From: Chryseobacterium sp. ZHDP1
GTDB taxonomy: Bacteria; Bacteroidota; Bacteroidia; Flavobacteriales; Weeksellaceae
Length of the DNA stretch: 64,000 nt
Reading direction: 5' to 3'
NCBI RefSeq assembly: GCF_018603435.1
Contig: NZ_CP075682.1
Coordinates: 558,001-622,000, forward strand
A program made the position numbers and the translations under genes. Below, piece after piece: positions 57,121 through 64,000 of the stretch (its first letter is position 1; every line of letters starts with the position of its first letter). Under the pieces are notes generated by a model, which was not told where the DNA came from, ran no database searches, and saw only the letters and a program-made list of their open reading frames with translations.

Positions 57121-60051
57121 TTAGTTTTTAATGAATCTCTTAGAGACTTCTCCAATCTGGATCATGTAAGCTCCTTTAATAAGACCGCTCACATTTACTG
57201 CGCCTCTTTCAAGTTTTCCTGAATTGATTAGTTTTCCACCCATATCGAAGATTTTATAGTCTTCGTTCGTCGTATTTGAAACATTTAAAACATCTTTTAC
57301 AGGATTCGGATATAATCTGATATCTGTAATCATGTCTTTCGTATCTAAAACGTTTCCTCTTCCTGCTGATACAATATTTAATGTATAATCTTCCACCTGT
57401 CCGTAAGTATACGTTCCGCATGAAGATGTAGGTACAGAACTGTACTGCATCATAACTCTCATTCTTGTTGTTCCTACAGTTGCAGTTGAAGGAATGGTAA
57501 TAGATCCCGTAACAGGAGTTGTGGTAGATCCTGTCTTAGACCATGCCAATTCTCCACTGTCTGCAAAGTCTCCGTCTCCGTTATAGTCGATATACACCGC
57601 ATATGCTTCGCTGTAAACCGTTGAAGTCCAAACCGGAGTAATAGAAAGTGAATAAGCAGAACCTCTTGTTACATTTGTAGAAATTGAAGTGAAGTTTTCA
57701 TAACCTGCTGTTCCTGTTGAAGTATTGTTAATGCTTCCGAACTTCACATTTCCGATTCTTTCATCAGCAGTATTGCTAGCTGAAGCAGAACAGTAAGTAA
57801 CTGCAGTTCCTGCTAAAGTGGTTACGGAAACTGTGTTGCTGGCAACTGAAACATTTCCTGCCGCATCTTTTGCTTTAACTGTAAAGCTGTATGTTGTTGA
57901 AGGTGATAAACTAGATACAGTATAAGAAGTTGATGCGGTAGAACCTACTAATGAAGTTCCCTGATAAACATCATAACCTGTAACCCCTACATTGTCTGTT
58001 GCGCCGGACCATGAAAGATTCGTACTTGTAGAAGTTGTTCCTGAAGCCGCAAGAGTAGGAGCGGTAGGAGCAGTAGTATCTGAAGTTCCTGAACCTGCAT
58101 TTACAGTAATGTTTGCATTGTTCACATCAAAGAAAATATGATTGGAACCTTTTACCATAATTCTTCCTGTTGTTGTAGAAGTATTCGGAATAGTTACCGC
58201 CTGTGTTCCGTCGTTTGGAGTTCCTGCCAATAGAGTAGTCCATGTATTTCCTCCGTCTGTAGACCAAAGAATATCTACGTTGGCTGCATTTACACCATTT
58301 GCTGTTGTTCCTGCCACATTCCATGTTACGGTTTGGGAAGTTCCTCCTGTAACTGTTGTAGCTGTATTTTGAGAGCTTACACTGAATGGTCCTGCTGTTC
58401 CGTTTACTGTGATTACTGCATCATCAGAATTGTTTCCGGAACCTCCGGCTCTGTTATCGCGAACGGTAAATCTGAAATTGTATGTTCTGGCAACGTTTGA
58501 TAATGCTTCAACAGTAATTTCAGATCCCGCTGTTGTAGTAGCTCCTGCCAGAACTGAAGCCATTCTAGGGAAATATCTTACAGGAGTAGTTTGCGGTGTC
58601 CATGATCTGAAAGTAGGTCCTGTCGCTTTTGTGGCACTCGCCGCAGAACTTGCTCCGGTTTGTGAAGACGACGCATTGTCCATTTGTTCCCAGATATACG
58701 TTAACGAATCTCCGTTTGCATCTGTTCCGGCTCCTGTTAACATAAATGGTGTTCCTTTCGGAATAATATAATCCAGACCTGCGTTGGCTGTAGGAATTGA
58801 ATTTCCTGTACTTGTGCTTGTAGGGCAGGTTTTTGCTTTGATGTTGTTGGTAATCTGCTGAATGCTGATCGCGTGGAAGAAAGCATCAGAATGCGGCTGA
58901 ATATCCTGAGAAGTAATTCCTGCATATCCCATGATGGTTGATCCTGATCCCGGTTCCATATTAGCTCCTGTTCCTTCGTTGTTCATGGAGAAAGTGTGGT
59001 TTCCTCCAAACTGATGTCCCATTTCGTGCGCTACATAATCAATATCGAAATTGTCTCCTGAAGGAATTGCATCTGCCGGAGAAGTGTAACCGCTTCCTTT
59101 AGAGCCATTGGTACAAACGCAGCCGATACATCCTGCATTTCCGCCGCCTCCTGAAGCTCCGAATAAGTGACCGATGTCATAATTTGCCTCGCCAATCACC
59201 GAAGTCAGGGTAGACTGAAGCTCCGAATTCCAGTTACTCATGCTTGCTGCTGCAGAGTAAGGATCCGTAGAAGCATTGGTGTAAATTACCGAGTCGTTGT
59301 TTGCGATTAAAACCATTCTTGCTGCAAAATCTTTTTCAAAAACTCCGTTTACACGGGTCATGGTATTGTTCATTGCAGCTAACGCATTCGCTTTAGTTCC
59401 TCCGAAATACGCTGTATATTCTCCTGTACAGGACAATGCCAGTCTGAATGTTCTGAGTTTTGCATCATCTGCATTTGGTCTTGCAACTAAATTTGCAGTG
59501 TTTGCAACGCCTTTCTGTGCAACATCAATAACAGTACATTCAAATTTGCTTAAATCATCTTTCTTGTCGGATTTTTTGTAAACCACATACGTTGAAAGAT
59601 CTTTTGAATAAGGCTCGATGAAAACCGCTGATTTATCTCCGTAGATTTCCATAGAAGACAGTCCTAATGGAGAAACACTGAAATAAACTGTAGAACCGGA
59701 GTCTCCCAATCCTTCACCAACGTACGATTTGATGTCTGGATATTTTGCTGCCAGTTGAGGATCAAAGTTAGAGTTTTCTCTTACTTTAAAATTTTCCATT
59801 TTTCCCTCAGAATTCGGGAACGAGATAATAATTTCAGACTTTTCTCCTGCTGCAAGTCTTTTTGGAGCTTTAGCAAGAGCATTTTTTAAACCATTAATAT
59901 CCAGACTATAGATTTTTGGATTGTTAATGGTTAATTTGTTTTCAAAAATTTCAGTAGCTGATTTTCTTGACGATTCAGACCAAAGTCGATCGGTCTGAGC
60001 GAATGAAATACCTGATGCAAGCATTCCAATCACCAATAGCTGTTTTCTCAT
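57121..60051 (-). CDS. Secreted M12B/reprolysin-like zinc metalloprotease with FN3, GEVED and T9SS domains
   Basis: A 976-residue exoprotein. Order: signal peptide (MRKQLLVIGMLASGISFAQ); propeptide-like region (about 20-195); catalytic domain with zinc motif HEMGHQFGGNHTF (His 342, 346 and 352) and Met-turn SGSTIMGYAG; a PKD/Ig-like region (about 420-640); a fibronectin type III domain (about 665-750); a GEVED domain ending GQVEDYTLNI; and a type A sorting domain (LYPNPVKDVLNVSN, then RFIKN). It should be exported by T9SS and digest extracellular protein. It is monocistronic with a consensus promoter (60080-60113) and terminator. Confidence 0.95.
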   Translation of the reverse strand: MRKQLLVIGMLASGISFAQTDRLWSESSRKSATEIFENKLTINNPKIYSLDINGLKNALAKAPKRLAAGEKSEIIISFPNSEGKMENFKVRENSNFDPQLAAKYPDIKSYVGEGLGDSGSTVYFSVSPLGLSSMEIYGDKSAVFIEPYSKDLSTYVVYKKSDKKDDLSKFECTVIDVAQKGVANTANLVARPNADDAKLRTFRLALSCTGEYTAYFGGTKANALAAMNNTMTRVNGVFEKDFAARMVLIANNDSVIYTNASTDPYSAAASMSNWNSELQSTLTSVIGEANYDIGHLFGASGGGGNAGCIGCVCTNGSKGSGYTSPADAIPSGDNFDIDYVAHEMGHQFGGNHTFSMNNEGTGANMEPGSGSTIMGYAGITSQDIQPHSDAFFHAISIQQITNNIKAKTCPTSTSTGNSIPTANAGLDYIIPKGTPFMLTGAGTDANGDSLTYIWEQMDNASSSQTGASSAASATKATGPTFRSWTPQTTPVRYFPRMASVLAGATTTAGSEITVEALSNVARTYNFRFTVRDNRAGGSGNNSDDAVITVNGTAGPFSVSSQNTATTVTGGTSQTVTWNVAGTTANGVNAANVDILWSTDGGNTWTTLLAGTPNDGTQAVTIPNTSTTTGRIMVKGSNHIFFDVNNANITVNAGSGTSDTTAPTAPTLAASGTTSTSTNLSWSGATDNVGVTGYDVYQGTSLVGSTASTSYTVSSLSPSTTYSFTVKAKDAAGNVSVASNTVSVTTLAGTAVTYCSASASNTADERIGNVKFGSINNTSTGTAGYENFTSISTNVTRGSAYSLSITPVWTSTVYSEAYAVYIDYNGDGDFADSGELAWSKTGSTTTPVTGSITIPSTATVGTTRMRVMMQYSSVPTSSCGTYTYGQVEDYTLNIVSAGRGNVLDTKDMITDIRLYPNPVKDVLNVSNTTNEDYKIFDMGGKLINSGKLERGAVNVSGLIKGAYMIQIGEVSKRFIKN

Positions 60052-60079
60052 ACAAGTTTTCTATTTGATTGTGGAATTC

Positions 60080-60113
60080 CAAAGCTAATGAAAAAAACGT
60101 TACGAAAAACAAA
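60080..60113 (-). promoter_or_regulatory. Promoter of the secreted metalloprotease gene
   Basis: Minus strand: TTTG (60110-60113), 22-nt spacer, TAGCTTTG (60080-60087), exact elements, 28 nt before the ATG. Confidence 0.65.
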
Positions 60114-60200
60114 ATTTTTTAAGAAAAATTTAGACAATACAATCAAACAATTATGCAATACATTAAATGTCATCATATAGTGAATTTCTCAAAAAAAGAA

Positions 60201-60229
60201 AATAGCACCCGCAAAATACGGATGCTATT
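60201..60229 (-). terminator. Intrinsic terminator of the DinB gene
   Basis: AATAGCACCCG (60201-60211) with CGGATGCTATT (60219-60229), one mismatch, then a T-rich tail on the minus strand. Confidence 0.8.
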
Positions 60230-60256
60230 GAATTATTAATAGTTTAATTCTAATTT

Positions 60257-60754
60257 TTAAAACTTATCATCGGCAGTTGGTCCGTAAAGTCCCGGAACTT
60301 TATTTCCTGTGGATCTTAAATACACTACCAACTCACCGCGATGATGGTACAAATGATTATACAGAAACGAACGGATAACCTGAATTTTAGGCATTGGCGG
60401 AAATATCGAATTTCCTCCCATTTCCATTTTCCACTCGTTCATCATGGTGTTTTCATCCCAACTTTCAATGGCTTTCTGCGCTTTAGCAACATTTTCTTCA
60501 AATTTGGCAACAATATTTTCCGCTTTGGAAATATCACCTTTATCGTATTGGTATGTTCCCATATCGAATACATCCTGATTAAATGTTCCGTCGTACCAGT
60601 TGTAAACTTCGGCTACGTGAGAAGCCAGCTGTGCTGTTGTCCAGTTAATTTCAGACGGCTTGTAATCCAAAGCACTGTCCGGAATTGCCTGTAAAAGTTT
60701 TCGGGTGTTTTCTGCTTCATGCAAAAATTCACCTAATAATGCCTGTTTAATCAT
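60257..60754 (-). CDS. DinB family protein
   Basis: A 165-residue four-helix-bundle protein of the DinB/YfiT-like group. The three expected metal-binding His positions are in QLASHVAEVYNW (about residue 46), and FLYNHLYHHRGEL (about 133-137). Members include thiol-dependent S-transferases and bacillithiol or mycothiol-linked enzymes; the substrate here is unknown. It is 34 nt downstream of the acyl-CoA dehydrogenase gene and is probably co-transcribed with it. Confidence 0.9.
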   Translation of the reverse strand: MIKQALLGEFLHEAENTRKLLQAIPDSALDYKPSEINWTTAQLASHVAEVYNWYDGTFNQDVFDMGTYQYDKGDISKAENIVAKFEENVAKAQKAIESWDENTMMNEWKMEMGGNSIFPPMPKIQVIRSFLYNHLYHHRGELVVYLRSTGNKVPGLYGPTADDKF

Positions 60755-60788
60755 TTGTTGATGTTTTTTGAAATAATTTAGTTAAAAT

Positions 60789-61928
60789 TTATTTTGTAAT
60801 ATCTCTGCCGATAACCAGTCTCTGAATTTCGGAAGTACCTTCTCCGATGGTGCAAAGTTTAGAATCTCTGTAGAATTTTTCTACCGGGAAATCTTTTGTA
60901 TATCCGTATCCTCCGAAAATCTGCACCGCGTTGTTAGAAATTCTTACGCAGGCTTCAGAAGCATATAATTTTGCCATTGCTCCTTCTTTTGTCATTTTCT
61001 GCTTCGCGTTTTTCAGAGTTGATGCTCTTTGGATTAATAGTTCCGCTGCGTCAATTTCTGTCGCCATATCTGCTAACATGAAATTAACTGCCTGAAATTC
61101 TGAAATAGATTTTCCAAACTGCTGTCTTTCTTTAGCATATTTTAAAGCAGCTTTATAAGCTCCTCTTGCTGTTCCTAAACTTAAAGCGGCGATAGAGATT
61201 CTTCCTCCGTCCAGTATTTTCATTGCCTGTTTGAAACCTTCACCTACTTCACCTAATCTGTGAGAATCCGGCACACGAACGTTATCAAAGATTAATTCAG
61301 CCGTTTCGGAAGCTCTCATTCCCAGTTTGTTTTCTTTTTTACCGGAAGAAAAACCGGGCATTCCTTTTTCCAGAACAAATGCAGTGGAATTATTTTTAGC
61401 TCCTTTTTCGCCTGTTCTCGTCATCACAACAGCGATGTCTCCTGAAATCGCGTGGGTAATGAAGTTTTTAGCCCCGTTAATGATCCATTCGTCACCGTCT
61501 TTTACCGCAGTAGTAGACATTCCTCCGGAATCTGAACCTGTATTGTGTTCTGTAAGTCCCCAGGCTCCGATTACTTTACCGGAAGCCAACTGAGGAAGCC
61601 ATTTGTTTCTCTGCTCTTCGTTTCCGAATTCGTAAATATGGTTGGTGCAAAGTGAATTGTGTGCTGCCACAGAAAGACCGATGGATGGATCTACCTGAGA
61701 AATTTCGTCAAGAATTGTTACATATTCATGATAACCAAGACCTGAACCTCCGTACTGTTCCGGAATAACGATCCCCATGAACCCCATTTCTCCTAACTCA
61801 TGAAACAAATCTTTAGGAAAAGTCTGGCTTTCGTCCCACTCCATAATATTAGGTCTAATATTCTTTTCAGCAAACTCTCTTGCCGTTTCCGCTATCATTT
61901 TGATGTTGTCAATAGTCTCTGTATTCAT
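60789..61928 (-). CDS. Acyl-CoA dehydrogenase
   Basis: A 379-residue flavoenzyme that makes the alpha-beta double bond in acyl-CoA and passes electrons to ETF. Start set at ATG 61928 (MNTETIDNIKMIAETAREFA); the longer frame crosses the promoter. Motifs: WGLTEHNTGSDSGG (about 130-143, FAD and substrate binding), GGRISIAALSLGTARGAY, the signature FGKSISEFQAVNFMLADM, and the catalytic Glu in CTIGEGTSEIQRLVIGRD near the C-terminus. A perfect consensus promoter is upstream. Chain-length preference cannot be told by eye. Confidence 0.95.
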   Translation of the reverse strand: MNTETIDNIKMIAETAREFAEKNIRPNIMEWDESQTFPKDLFHELGEMGFMGIVIPEQYGGSGLGYHEYVTILDEISQVDPSIGLSVAAHNSLCTNHIYEFGNEEQRNKWLPQLASGKVIGAWGLTEHNTGSDSGGMSTTAVKDGDEWIINGAKNFITHAISGDIAVVMTRTGEKGAKNNSTAFVLEKGMPGFSSGKKENKLGMRASETAELIFDNVRVPDSHRLGEVGEGFKQAMKILDGGRISIAALSLGTARGAYKAALKYAKERQQFGKSISEFQAVNFMLADMATEIDAAELLIQRASTLKNAKQKMTKEGAMAKLYASEACVRISNNAVQIFGGYGYTKDFPVEKFYRDSKLCTIGEGTSEIQRLVIGRDITK

Positions 61929-61947
61929 ATAGATAATAGTTAGTTCC

Positions 61948-61978
61948 CAAAGATAATTAAATTGCTGTAACACCCAAA
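61948..61978 (-). promoter_or_regulatory. Promoter of the acyl-CoA dehydrogenase-DinB unit
   Basis: Minus strand: TTTG (61975-61978), 19-nt spacer, TATCTTTG (61948-61955), both exact, 19 nt before ATG 61928. Confidence 0.75.
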
Positions 61979-62119
61979 AAAATTATTTATGACATAAGGC
62001 GGTATCTGCAAAAATCTAGTTTTCAATTTTTTATATTCTTAAAATTAATGATATTTTAATAAAATTTTCCGAACTTTAAGCAGATTAATTTACTATTTTA
62101 GCCACCCAATTTTTAAAGC

Positions 62120-63985
62120 ATGAAAAAATTTCTACTGCCTATTATTATGATTTCATCTTATTTTGCAGCTCAAGCTCCTGCAGGGTATTACGATGGAACG
62201 ACAGGTTTGACGGGTTACGCCTTAAAGTCAAAGCTTCATGACATCATTTCGGCGAAAAATATAAACTGGAATTATGGTGATCTCACCAATTATTATAATC
62301 AGACGGATTTAGATCGATATTACGACTACGGACCAAGCAATACGACCATTCTCCTTGATATTTATTCTGAAATTCCTACAGGACCGGATGCTTATGAATA
62401 CACAACGGCGAATATCATCGGAAGTGCTTCCGCAGAAGGACAGGGCTGGAATAGAGAACACATGATGCCACAAAGTACATTTTACAGCAATTACCCGATG
62501 TACTCAGATCTGTTTTATGTGGTTCCAACGGACGCAAGAATTAACCAGTTGAGAAGTAATTACCCTTATGGAATCGTAGGTTCTACTATTTATTATACTT
62601 TTACCAATACTTCAAGAATAGGAAATTGTGCCATTCCGGGAATTACTTATACCGGAAGAGTATATGAGCCTATTAACGAGTTTAAAGGAGACGTTGCGAG
62701 ATGTCTGCTTTATTTTGCAGTTAGGTATGAAGGGAAATTGGGCACTTTTAATTTCAACAATAATGCAAATCCTGCTTCGGATACCAATCCGCTTGACGGA
62801 ACGGAGGAAAGAGCGTATGATCCCGCTTATATCGCCATGCTGCTTCAGTGGCATCAGCAAGATCCTGTTTCGCAAAGGGAAATCGACAGAAATAATGCGG
62901 TGTATGCAATACAGAAAAACAGAAATCCTTTTATTGATAATCCTTCGTGGGTGAATACAATATGGGGACAGACTCCGGATGCTGTAGCACCACAAACTCC
63001 TACAAACGTAAGCGTTACGCAAAACAGTGCTTATTTTACAACTTTAAGCTGGACTCCCAGTACAAGTACGGACGTAATCGGATATAAAATCTACCAGAAC
63101 GGAACATTGGTAGGGACAACGAAAGGTTCAACATTCAGTGTAGATCATCTTACTCCTTCTACAGCGTATACTTTTACAGTGAAGGCTTACGACAACGGAT
63201 ACCTGCTTTCTCCGGACAGTAATACGGTTTCTGTTACAACTTTAGCATCGGATATTTATGCTAAAGATCTGATGGTAACGAAATATCTTGAAGGAACTTC
63301 GAATAATAAAGGTATTGAAATTACCAATAAGACGGGACATCCCGTAAACCTTAGTGACTACAGATTATCAATCCAGTTTTCCAGCGGAACAAATTATTAT
63401 TTTGCAGATCCTTATGAGCTGGAAGGAATTGTTCAGAATAACGAGACTTTTGTAGTATTGCATCCGGATGCCAATTTCTCCTGCTATACAATAAATCAGG
63501 CAAAGTTTGTAACGGCAGCTCCGCAGATGACGTATTCCGGAAGTCAGTATCTGGAACTGAGATATAAATCTTCAACCGTGGATGCAATAGGTGTTTCCGG
63601 TACAAACAATTTTTCGGTTTTAGGAAATATTTCTTTGTACAGAAAATCTAATATCAACCAGCCAACAACTTCCTTTAGTATTAGTGAATGGGATTCTTAC
63701 GCCAGCAATTATTGTCAGAATTTAGGAACACTGGCAACCGCAGAAGCTATTCTTGCCAGAAATAATGAATTTAAAATTTATCCAAATCCTGTTAATGACA
63801 ATGTTTTCGTTGATGGGAAAACAGAGAATGTAAAATCAGCACAGATTTTAGATCTTTCTGGAAAAATAATTTATTCCGAACAAAATCCTTTCAAAAACAA
63901 AAAGGGCATTTCTGTACAAAGTTTATCTACAGGTTCATATTTATTAAAAATTGATGATAAGATCTACCCGTTTATCAAAAAATAA
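62120..63985 (+). CDS. Secreted endonuclease I family protein with FN3, lamin-tail and T9SS domains
   Basis: A 621-residue exoprotein. Signal peptide (MKKFLLPIIMISSYFAAQA); endonuclease I domain (about 25-280) with the beta-beta-alpha-metal site QGWNREHMMPQSTF (His 114 catalytic) and NPFIDNPSWVNTIW at its end; fibronectin type III domain (about 290-375); a lamin-tail-like domain starting KDLMVTKYLEGTSNNKGIEI (about 382-500); and a type A sorting domain (FKIYPNPVNDNVFV ... YPFIKK). It should act as an extracellular DNase/RNase, supplying nucleotides or phosphate. No partner gene is visible before the end of the window. Confidence 0.95.
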   Translation: MKKFLLPIIMISSYFAAQAPAGYYDGTTGLTGYALKSKLHDIISAKNINWNYGDLTNYYNQTDLDRYYDYGPSNTTILLDIYSEIPTGPDAYEYTTANIIGSASAEGQGWNREHMMPQSTFYSNYPMYSDLFYVVPTDARINQLRSNYPYGIVGSTIYYTFTNTSRIGNCAIPGITYTGRVYEPINEFKGDVARCLLYFAVRYEGKLGTFNFNNNANPASDTNPLDGTEERAYDPAYIAMLLQWHQQDPVSQREIDRNNAVYAIQKNRNPFIDNPSWVNTIWGQTPDAVAPQTPTNVSVTQNSAYFTTLSWTPSTSTDVIGYKIYQNGTLVGTTKGSTFSVDHLTPSTAYTFTVKAYDNGYLLSPDSNTVSVTTLASDIYAKDLMVTKYLEGTSNNKGIEITNKTGHPVNLSDYRLSIQFSSGTNYYFADPYELEGIVQNNETFVVLHPDANFSCYTINQAKFVTAAPQMTYSGSQYLELRYKSSTVDAIGVSGTNNFSVLGNISLYRKSNINQPTTSFSISEWDSYASNYCQNLGTLATAEAILARNNEFKIYPNPVNDNVFVDGKTENVKSAQILDLSGKIIYSEQNPFKNKKGISVQSLSTGSYLLKIDDKIYPFIKK

Positions 63986-64000
63986 GCTGTGATCTCCCGA

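Noticed and set aside
58142..59581. Several plus-strand frames (76-120 codons) opposite the metalloprotease
   Set aside because: Antisense of repetitive Thr/Ser/Ala-rich domains, which commonly leave open frames; no signals of their own.

Overview
The window looks like a chromosomal segment of a low-GC member of the Bacteroidota, class Flavobacteriia, close to Chryseobacterium (Weeksellaceae). The evidence is consistent across the window: several secreted proteins end in a type IX secretion (T9SS) type A sorting domain with the YPNP motif; upstream regions carry the Bacteroidota promoter (TTG/TTTG, about 19-22 nt, then TAnnTTTG); ribosome binding sites of the Shine-Dalgarno type are nearly absent; and the gene families (DUF4230, SPFH plus Arc, L-lysine 6-transaminase, ResB-CcsA fusion) are typical of the group. 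I see no prophage, insertion sequence, integron or CRISPR array. The genus is inferred, not proven.

Layout. 1-6.75 kb (minus strand): ftsK, a LolA-like carrier, an LptF/LptG-type permease, then a secreted protein and a lipoprotein of unknown function. 7.1-16.7 kb (plus): a giant ResB-CcsA cytochrome c biogenesis protein, an SPFH protein with a small Arc-type protein, a two-gene lysine degradation unit (aldehyde dehydrogenase and L-lysine 6-transaminase), DUF2007, SemiSWEET and GNAT genes. 16.8-23.1 kb: a MarR/GbsR-type regulator with a complete RND efflux system. 23.3-26.4 kb: tRNA-Ala(GGC), a lipoprotein, an NlpC/P60 lipoprotein, a repeat-rich gap and dapD. 26.4-30.4 kb: a four-gene glycan cassette. 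30.36-37.6 kb: a complete histidine operon (hisGDCBHAF-hisIE) preceded by a promoter, a 16-residue leader peptide with five His codons, and an attenuator. 37.7-39.4 kb: a small charged protein and an HxlR regulator divergent from an oxidoreductase-SnoaL fusion. 39.4-42.9 kb (minus): three M28 peptidase paralogs. 42.9-49.8 kb (minus): rplT, rpmI, an inserted alpha/beta hydrolase, infC (apparent AUA start), thrS and a helical-repeat protein. 49.9-54.5 kb (plus): leuA, leuC, leuD, leuB. 54.9-64 kb: a small operon (MazG-like, thioredoxin-like, DUF4230, small acidic protein), a secreted M12-type metalloprotease, DinB, acyl-CoA dehydrogenase and a secreted endonuclease I.

The most interesting non-coding content is (i) the his leader and attenuator, readable base by base; (ii) an infC frame whose conserved N-terminus can only begin at AUA or another non-AUG codon; (iii) several families of dispersed repeats, including a 133-bp pair in inverted orientation 10.5 kb apart and a structured element present twice with conserved ends and unrelated centres; and (iv) fully overlapping divergent promoters between hxlR and its target gene.

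Functional themes are amino acid biosynthesis and breakdown (His, Leu, Lys/DAP), envelope biogenesis (LPS and lipoprotein transport, glycan cassette, NlpC/P60), efflux, and T9SS-secreted hydrolases. All coordinates are from direct reading; family assignments come from recognising motifs, not from a database search.
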